Positions 59,101 to 64,000 of a stretch of 64,000 nt of DNA are shown one piece after another. The DNA is from Anaeramoeba flamelloides (lineage: Eukaryota > Metamonada > Anaeramoebidae). The stretch lies in assembly GCA_027625915.1 (NCBI GenBank), contig JANTQA010000015.1, forward strand, positions 8,833,001-8,897,000, written 5' to 3'. Position 1 is the stretch's first letter; every line of letters starts with the position of its first letter. Both the position numbers and the translations under genes were made by a program. The notes beneath the pieces were generated by a model. It saw only the letters and a list, made by a program, of their open reading frames with translations. It searched no databases and was not told the DNA's origin.

Positions 59101-62100
59101 CACTTACTGATTTTTCCCAAAAGGTATTTGCTGTTGTTGTTCCAATTTCTCCTCCACCAATTGATTTTGATTCAAGAATGGTTACTGTATCATTGTTATA
59201 ATATAGATCACAGGCTAATCTTACGGAACTTGGAATGTTGTAATAGGCAACTCCATAATCTGATGAATTGCGTTTAAAGGAAATTTGGTGTTGGTTCATA
59301 TCAACTTTAATTTCAATTATATCGCCTGGTGACCATGCAGTACCATATTGAGTGTTTTTGTAATTATTATATTTGACTCCATTATAACTATAAAACATAT
59401 ATCCATTTGGTGATTGATAATTAATTCCTCTATGAGATGAATTACAAACACCCAACATTATTGATCCATGTCCATTTCCTTGAGAAGACACTTGATCGAT
59501 TTTGATTTTATAGGTATGAACGCCACTTGTTAATACTGTATTGGATCTGATTCCCTTCCATGCGTTATTGGCATGAGAAATTAATTTTTTATTATTTTGT
59601 TCAAAGCTAACATTGGAATCACTTATTGATTTGTCCCAATTTACTTCAAGTATTTTTGGTTCACCATCATTACCCAGAAGAGTCAGAGAATCTCCGTTAT
59701 AATAGAGATCACAGGCTAATCGTACGGAACTTGGAATGCTGTAAAAGGCAACTCCATAATCTGATGAGTTGATTTTAAAGGAAAGTTGGTGTTGGTTCAT
59801 ATCAATTTTAACTTCAATTGTGTCTCCAACATTTACAGTTCTTGCATAATTTCTTTTAACTTTGGAATTATATTTGCTTCCATCATAACAATACATCATA
59901 TAACCATTGCCTGATGTGTAATTAACTCCTCTATGAGATGATTGGCAAACACCCAGCATAATTCCATCATGTCCATTGCCTCCTAATTTATTGATTTTGA
60001 TTTTATAGGTATGAACGCCACTTGTTAATACTATATTTGATCTGACTCCTCTCCATGATTTGTTTGAATAATTTGTTAACCTTTTATTATTTTGCTCAAA
60101 GGTAACATTGGATCCACTTACTGATTTTTCCCAAAAGGTATTTGCTGTTGTTGTTCCAGAATCTCCATCAGTACCCAGGAGAGTCAGAGAATCTCCGTTA
60201 TAATAGAGATCACAGGATAATCGTACGGAACTTGGAATGTTGTAAAAGGCAACTCCATAATCTGATGAGTTGATTTTAAAGGAAAGTTGGTGTTGGTTCA
60301 TATCAATTTTAACTTCAATTGTTTCTCCAACATTTACAGTTCTTGCATAAGCTGTTTTAGAGCTTGAATTATATTTGCTTCCATCATAACAATACATCAT
60401 ATAACCATTGCTTGATGTGTAATTAACTCCTCTATGAGATGATTGGCAAACACCCAGCATAATTCCATCATGTCCATTGCCTCCTAATTTATTGATTTTG
60501 ATTTTATAGGTATGAACGCCACTTGTTAATATTGTATTTGATCTGACTCCTCTCCATGATTTGTTTGAATAATTTGTTAATGTTGTATTATTTTGGTCGA
60601 AGGTAACATTGGATCCACTTATTGATTTATCCCAAAAGACATTGGTCTTGGTTTGGCCAAGATTTGAATCTAAAGTTCCAGATCCTTGAATTGGCTTTTT
60701 TTTTTCTTCAACTGATTGTGGTAACTCTGTTGGCATTTGTGTCATTGTTGGAATTTGTTGCATATTTGTTGGCATTTGTTTAATATTGTTTTCCTCTTGC
60801 TGTTTTACTTGAGTTGTTTCATAATCTATTAAGGTTAATTGCTCCTGGACATAAAACAAATCCAAACATAACACTAACTGATTTGGAATGTTTCGGAAGG
60901 CAACACCAAAATCTTTTTCGTTTACTTTATATGATAATGTATGATTATCCAGATCAACAATCATTGTAACAATATCATTTTTTGCTACTTTGGTTCCGTA
61001 TTCTTCATTTTTTGCTCCATGCCATTTCGTTCCGTTAAAGCAATAAAATGACCAGCCATTTGGGCTTTGATATCCAATACCCTTTGTTCCCTGTTTGGCA
61101 ACACCAACCATTGAGGAATTATGCCCGTTGGAACTTACTGAATTTACTTTGATCTTGTACGTGTGTTTTCCATTTGTCATCAATTGTGTTCCCCTTATGG
61201 TTTTAAATTTTTCTGTTTCGATACTAGTTACCGTTTTGTAATTGTTTGACAATTCTAAAAGCCCGTCAATAGTTTTTGGATCAAGATTTTCAATGATTTC
61301 TTTCTTTTCTTGTACTTTCTTTATATTTGTTGTTGTATTTAATGTGGTTGTCGGCATGGAGCTCATTGGATAAGACATTGGGTTCATTGGGTTCATGTTG
61401 GTCATTGGGTTAATTGTGTTCATTGGATTCATGTTGTTCATTGGGTTCATGTTGTTCATTGTGTTCATTGGATTCATTGTGTTCATGTTGTTCATGTTAT
61501 TCATTGGGTTCATTGTGTTCATTGTGTTCATTGTGTTCATGTTGTTCATTGTTGTGGGCGTTGATAAATTGTTTGTTAAGTTTTGTTCATTCATATTCAC
61601 ATTTTGATTATTCATCGGAAAGTTTTGATTTGTTTGCATAGGATTAAAATTGGTTGGCATAAAAAAGTTGGACGTTTGATTATTGTTATTAGTATTACCC
61701 ATATTCATATTATTCATTTTTTGAGACATCCCATAGACATTATTAACCAAATTTTGATTTTGAATCTTTTTGACGAATTGTATATTCATTATACTTCCTA
61801 AGGCTTCCAAAAATTGGACAACAATGTTATCATTGACAAGGCAATATTCGATAAATTTGGACAGCCCTAAGCCAACTGTATTGTTTAATATCAATTGGAT
61901 CACCTTTTCCACTTCTAGCTCTTGTAAATTTTGATAAACCAACACATTGAAATTGTCTTTAAAATTCTTGAGCCCATTTTGATCCAATTTCTGACAATAG
62001 TAATACAAGTTGCCATTCATTTGGATGAAATTTAAGCAATTGATTAAGACAAAGGTGTCGCTAATTATGGTATAGATTTCATCATGTGAAAGCAGCTCGT

Positions 62101-62296
62101 TGCCATTAAGATCAAAGGAATTGAATAAATAAGTCGCCTGTTGCTGGATGGATCCTGCAGTGAGAACTTGGATCCCATTTTGTAAATCATTCATGTTCAA
62201 TTTCTTATCATGGTCGTTATCAAAGGTGCGAAAAAGTACAGAGGCGGTTCGATCGTCAACACCATACTTTTCTTGTAAATATTCTAAATTCAGCAT
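56120..62296 (-). CDS. EF-hand protein with ten SPRY-like domains (2058 aa)
   Basis: ATG at 62296 (MLNLEYLQEKYGVDD); an upstream in-frame TTG is not a credible start. Two EF-hand loops: residues 26-37 (D-N-D-H-D...D) and 62-73 (D-L-N-G-N...E, canonical); a third (LDQNGLKNFKD) is degenerate. Residues ~175-310 are Asn/Met-rich, with an NPMN/NTMN repeat (61380-61560). From ~350 to the end run ten ~150-residue SPRY-like domains. The first and last are divergent; the middle eight are near-identical, with core GVHTYKIKINKLGGNGHDG, LGVCQSSHRGVNY and DMNQHQLSFKINSSDYGVAF. SPRY domains are protein-binding beta sandwiches and EF-hands bind calcium, so a cytoplasmic calcium-responsive scaffold is plausible (inference). 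The middle repeats come as type A (SWRGVRSN...ARTVNVG) and type B (WKGIRS...GTAWSPGD). No intron is seen. High repeat identity makes copy number vulnerable to assembly error. Confidence 0.9.
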   Translation of the reverse strand: MLNLEYLQEKYGVDDRTASVLFRTFDNDHDKKLNMNDLQNGIQVLTAGSIQQQATYLFNSFDLNGNELLSHDEIYTIISDTFVLINCLNFIQMNGNLYYYCQKLDQNGLKNFKDNFNVLVYQNLQELEVEKVIQLILNNTVGLGLSKFIEYCLVNDNIVVQFLEALGSIMNIQFVKKIQNQNLVNNVYGMSQKMNNMNMGNTNNNNQTSNFFMPTNFNPMQTNQNFPMNNQNVNMNEQNLTNNLSTPTTMNNMNTMNTMNTMNPMNNMNNMNTMNPMNTMNNMNPMNNMNPMNTINPMTNMNPMNPMSYPMSSMPTTTLNTTTNIKKVQEKKEIIENLDPKTIDGLLELSNNYKTVTSIETEKFKTIRGTQLMTNGKHTYKIKVNSVSSNGHNSSMVGVAKQGTKGIGYQSPNGWSFYCFNGTKWHGAKNEEYGTKVAKNDIVTMIVDLDNHTLSYKVNEKDFGVAFRNIPNQLVLCLDLFYVQEQLTLIDYETTQVKQQEENNIKQMPTNMQQIPTMTQMPTELPQSVEEKKKPIQGSGTLDSNLGQTKTNVFWDKSISGSNVTFDQNNTTLTNYSNKSWRGVRSNTILTSGVHTYKIKINKLGGNGHDGIMLGVCQSSHRGVNYTSSNGYMMYCYDGSKYNSSSKTAYARTVNVGETIEVKIDMNQHQLSFKINSSDYGVAFYNIPSSVRLSCDLYYNGDSLTLLGTDGDSGTTTANTFWEKSVSGSNVTFEQNNKRLTNYSNKSWRGVRSNIVLTSGVHTYKIKINKLGGNGHDGIMLGVCQSSHRGVNYTSGNGYMMYCYDGSKYNSKVKRNYARTVNVGDTIEVKIDMNQHQLSFKINSSDYGVAFYSIPSSVRLACDLYYNGDSLTLLGNDGEPKILEVNWDKSISDSNVSFEQNNKKLISHANNAWKGIRSNTVLTSGVHTYKIKIDQVSSQGNGHGSIMLGVCNSSHRGINYQSPNGYMFYSYNGVKYNNYKNTQYGTAWSPGDIIEIKVDMNQHQISFKRNSSDYGVAYYNIPSSVRLACDLYYNNDTVTILESKSIGGGEIGTTTANTFWEKSVSGSNVTFEQNNKKLTNYSNKSWRGVRSNTILTSGVHTYKIKINKLGGNGHDGIMLGVCQSSHRGVNYTSGNGYMMYCYDGSKYNSSTKTAYARTVNVGETIEVKVDMNQHQLSYKINSSDYGVAFYNIPSSVRLACDLYYNGDSLTLLGTDGDSETLEINWDKSISDSNVSFEQNNKKLISHANNSWKGIRSKTVLTSGVHTYKIKIDQLSSQGNGHGAIMLGVCNSSHRGINYQSPNGYMFYSYNGVKYNNYKDIQYGTAWSPGDIIEIKVDMNQHQISFKRNSSDYGVAFSNIPSSVRLACDLYYNNDSVTILESKSIGGGKIETTTVNTLWEKSVSGSNVTFEQNNKKLTNYSNKSWRGVRSNIVLTSGVHTYIIKINKLGGNGHDGIMLGVCQSSHRGVNYTSGNGYMMYCYDGSKYNSSSKSTYARTVNIGDTIQVKIDMNQHQLSYKINTSDFGVAFYNIPSSVRLACDLYYNGDSLTLIQENHTGGSKGGSNVFWDKSVSGSNVSFEQNNKKLISHANNTWRGVRSNTILTRGVHSYKIKINKLGGNGHDGIMLGVCQSSHRGVNYTSSNGYMMYCYDGSKYNSKVKTTYARTVNIGDTIEVKVDMNQHQLSFKINSSDFGVAFYNIPSSVRLACDLYYNNDSLTLLDTSTQTNNIFWDKSISVTNVTFDQSNTKLTNYSNNSWGGVRSNTVLISGVHTYKIKINKLGGNGHDGIMLGVCQSSHRGVNYTSSNGYMMYCYDGSKYNSKVKTTYARTVNVGDIIEVKVDMNQHQLSFKINSSDYGVAFYNIPSSVRLACDLYYNGDSLTLLEQSGNSNNQQLNITTVQEYFTSLHMGSCLQLLNNNRTVRLVNLYAEAGWGTAKGNTLLEPGKIYSTTIKIDSMTTYGRLRCGVCDSNSTKGATASIGWVWDVINCNVKRPNQNSRYYGTKCAQNDIITIIVDLIDCKISFQRNNEDLGVAFSNFSKSLSFNFLICLDETKGVQISFL
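56640..60650 (-). repeat. Eight tandem ~450-475-bp coding repeats (SPRY units)
   Basis: Unit starts (FWDKS/FWEKS/NWDKS codons) fall near 60640, 60135, 59640, 59120, 58625, 58110, 57605 and 57110. The stretch encoding NGHDGIMLGVCQSSHRG is almost identical at the DNA level in six of eight. Units near 59640 and 58625 are type B; the rest are type A, with the 57605 unit a mosaic (type-B start, type-A body). Confidence 0.9.
61375..61562 (-). repeat. NPMN/NTMN-coding minisatellite
   Basis: Imperfect 9-18-bp repeats (TTCATTGGGTTCATGTTG types) encode Met-Asn-Pro/Thr units in the linker before the SPRY array. Probably length-variable. Confidence 0.85.
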
Positions 62297-62701
62297 CTTG
62301 TTTTGTTTTTGTTTTTGGAGCAATAAAAAAAAATTCCAAAATTCAGAAAAAAATTAAAAAAAATTAATTTTGAAAAGAAGAAAAAAATGTTTTGTAATAT
62401 TGACAGTTTCTACAAGAAATTTTTCTCAGTTTTTGTGTTTTGGAAAGTTTTTTTTTTAACCACAAAGTTTCTTTCTTTCAGTTTTCATTTTTATTTTATA
62501 TCACAATCCTTAAGAGAATTCTTTTTTTTTCACGTACACTTTTTGAACGATACTCTGACTCCGCAATTCATAGCTGTTGTTTGGTTTGATTCAAATTAAA
62601 AAGTGGAAAATTTTTTCTTTATAATTCTTTTTTGTTTGTTTTTTTTTCATAAGTGCTCTTAGTTTTGTGTAATTTTTGGCTTGCTATTTCTTTTCAATTC
62701 T
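62297..62701. other. Upstream region of the poly-SPRY gene
   Basis: Poly-A/T-rich close to the ATG, with a GC-richer island at 62530-62600 (ACGTACAC, CTCTGACTCCGCAATTCATA). It may be 5' UTR or promoter DNA, or an exon of the tentative gene to the right. No defined regulatory motif recognised. Confidence 0.4.
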
Positions 62702-62749
62702 TCAGCAATCCCGAATTAAATCGACGGAGTCACCTCTAATTTCCTCGAA
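62702..62749 (-). CDS. Possible terminal exon with an Sm2-like motif
   Basis: After an acceptor-like TTTTTATTGTTGAG the minus strand reads FEEIRGDSVDLIRDC then TGA. IRGDSVDLI fits the Sm2 pattern (I/L-R-G-x-x-V/I-x-x-I/L) of Sm/LSm RNA-binding proteins. This is suggestive only: no Sm1 motif has been found to the right, and the plus strand also has an acceptor-bounded frame here (QSRIKSTESPLISSNS). It would belong with the exons at 63724-63857. Confidence 0.25.
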   Translation of the reverse strand, partial: FEEIRGDSVDLIRDC

Positions 62750-63180
62750 CTCAACAATAAAAAGAATTGAAAGTTAAAAAAACTCTTTCCCTTTTTATTT
62801 CTTTGTGATTTATTTGCAAAATAAAGGATTGCAAAAAGTTTGTTCTTTTCACAGAACAAACAACATCTGTGTGAAGTATCATTTTCAACTTCATCTTTTA
62901 TTCAGATCCTTTGATCATTTTTTCACAAAATTTTTTCCAAGTTTTTGGGTTTTATTTGACAAAATTACTTGATGGATCAAAAAGTTGATTCAGTAAAAAA
63001 AAAAAAAAAATTTTAATCAAAGCATTTGATTTTCGTTTGAGATTGGATATTTTTGCATTTCAAACAAAATCAAATTCCACTTTTTCCTTTTGACTATTGT
63101 TTTTTGACTCAAAAAACTTTTTGAGAGTGCTTATTTTAATTGAATAAAGCATTAAAAAAAAGATTCAAAAAACAAGAGTA

Positions 63181-63685
63181 CTGTTAATTTCAAAATAAAA
63201 AGATCAAAAATTTCATTTGGCTTTCCAAAATAATCACCTTCCTCAAGTATTAATTTAAAACAAATCATCAAATTCATTAATTCTATAAGGTGAAACCAAT
63301 CATTTCAACAGATTTATGTACTTACTATTGAAATTTTTAAAGATTTTAAAACCATTTTTTGGAAAGCCGAATGAAAATTTTGTTCCATTTATTTTGCAAC
63401 AAATAGTATTTTTATTTGGTGCGAACGGCTTTAAAATTTGACAACAATTGGTTTTTTATTTATCGGGTTTTATTATTAAATGGATCAAATTTTTTATTCA
63501 CCTTTTCAAAACAAGATTTAATTAATCATTTAACATTTCTAAATTTAATCTGATAACAAGCTTAAATTTTTCATTTTCCATTTTAGAATTAGAGAACTTT
63601 GATGATTTTGAATTAATTTGTGAGCGTTTGTATTTTATTTGGAAAGTTGAATGAAAATTTTGATCTTTTTATTTTGCATTAACAG
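63181..63685. repeat. Element N, TA-flanked MITE-like repeat
   Basis: 505 bp with CTGTTAATTTCAAAATAAAA on the left and the inverse of CTGTTAATGCAAAATAAAAA on the right, TA outside both. The terminal repeat is ~50 bp. A third partial copy of the end lies inside at 63357-63415. If the gene model around it is right, it sits in an intron. Confidence 0.7.
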
Positions 63686-63723
63686 TATAGGGTTTTATTA
63701 TTAGTTTTTCTTTTTTGAGTTAC

Positions 63724-63857
63724 CGTCTTTTCCTTAAGGGAGCTGTACTGTATCAAATAAATTACAGTTAGACAGTATACAATAATTTCACTCATCAGAT
63801 CGAACATTGATCTGGAAGAAATCCTCAATTTTCGATTTGAAAACATTTTCCCTCACC
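63724..63857 (-). CDS. Possible 5' exons of a small minus-strand gene
   Basis: Three splice boundaries fit on the minus strand. A non-coding leader ends at 63857 before GTGAGG; the 45-nt intron ends TTCTTCCAG. An exon with ATG at 63807 (MFDLMSEII) ends at 63781. A 33-nt intron (GTATACTG...CTAAC...GATACAG) follows, then exon 63724-63747 (YSSLKEKT) and donor GTAACT. The short introns and a branch-like CTAAC are persuasive together, but the downstream exons are not firmly found (candidate terminal exon 62702-62749, with element N between). Product unrecognised; the gene could continue differently. Confidence 0.35.
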
Positions 63858-64000
63858 TTTTCCACGTAGGATAAGGAAAAATGAAAAAAAAATTGAAAAA
63901 TTTTGACAAAGAAATAAAAAAAAATAAAATAAGGTATTTTACCTTTCGTGGAAAAATAATAAAAAATGTTTCAAGGCAATTTTCCTTGGTAAAATATTTA
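63858..64000. other. Window end
   Basis: AT-rich flank with a weak inverted pair (AAGGTATTTTACC at 63932 and GGTAAAATATTTA at the end). It may be the promoter or leader of the tentative minus-strand gene. Confidence 0.35.

Noticed and set aside
61395-61801. Plus-strand ORFs rich in Cys/Ser/Leu or Met/Phe opposite the poly-SPRY gene
   Set aside because: Antisense frames of the NPMN minisatellite.
62700-62772. Plus-strand exon QSRIKSTESPLISSNS after CAATTCTTCAG
   Set aside because: Good acceptor, but no joining exon or donor found; conflicts with the slightly better minus-strand exon. Left open at low weight.
1-64000. tRNA, rRNA, CRISPR, telomere repeats, LTR or capsid-bearing elements
   Set aside because: Looked for T-arm motifs, regular spaced repeats, telomeric units and polymerase or capsid motifs; none seen by eye.

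Overview
The window is very AT-rich DNA from a nucleus-encoded eukaryotic genome, most probably a free-living protist. Genes are interrupted by GT-AG introns, all six main genes end in TAA, proteins carry long Lys/Asn/Asp/Glu low-complexity inserts, and intergenic DNA is dominated by homopolymer runs and short inverted-repeat elements. The base composition, the protein style and the cadherin-like and SPRY-rich proteins remind me of anaeramoebids or similar amoeboflagellates, but nothing here fixes the species.

Layout, left to right. (1) 1-2911, plus: a three-repeat (R1R2R3) Myb transcription factor in at least four exons; its 5' end may lie outside the window. (2) 2912-7543: intergenic. (3) 7544-24390, minus: one giant VPS13 (bridge-like lipid-transfer) gene. 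A chorein exon pair lies at 23.6-24.4 kb, then a 4.76-kb intron packed with repeats, then a coding block of about 11.3 kb. That block appears as two ORFs only because the frame changes in a 31-nt poly-T run at 13921-13951. (4) 24391-31981: a gene-free, repeat-rich divergent intergenic region with a nested element cluster at 26.4-29.5 kb and a fold-back element at 29.9-30.9 kb. (5) 31982-33958, plus: an unrecognised 658-aa basic protein. (6) 33959-46969: mostly repeats, plus two short coding-like segments on the minus strand at 40.6-41.6 kb. (7) 46970-47500, minus: a 176-aa unrecognised protein. (8) 49053-50810, plus: a secreted or type I membrane protein with five cadherin-like (CADG/He_PIG type) repeats. 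(9) 50811-56119: repeats. (10) 56120-62296, minus: a 2058-aa protein with EF-hands, an Asn/Met/Pro repeat linker and ten SPRY-like domains. (11) 62297-64000: possible exons of one more minus-strand gene, with a MITE-like element between them.

No operon or pathway links these genes. The strongest candidates for something undescribed are the EF-hand/poly-SPRY protein, whose repeats alternate between two subtypes, and the set of at least eleven short repeat families: a TA-flanked group with AAC...GTT ends, a TTAA-flanked group, and fold-backs. Several copies are inserted in or beside one another, and others swell a VPS13 intron. I saw no retroviral, Polinton, CRISPR, rRNA or tRNA sequence. All calls come from reading the sequence; no database search was run.
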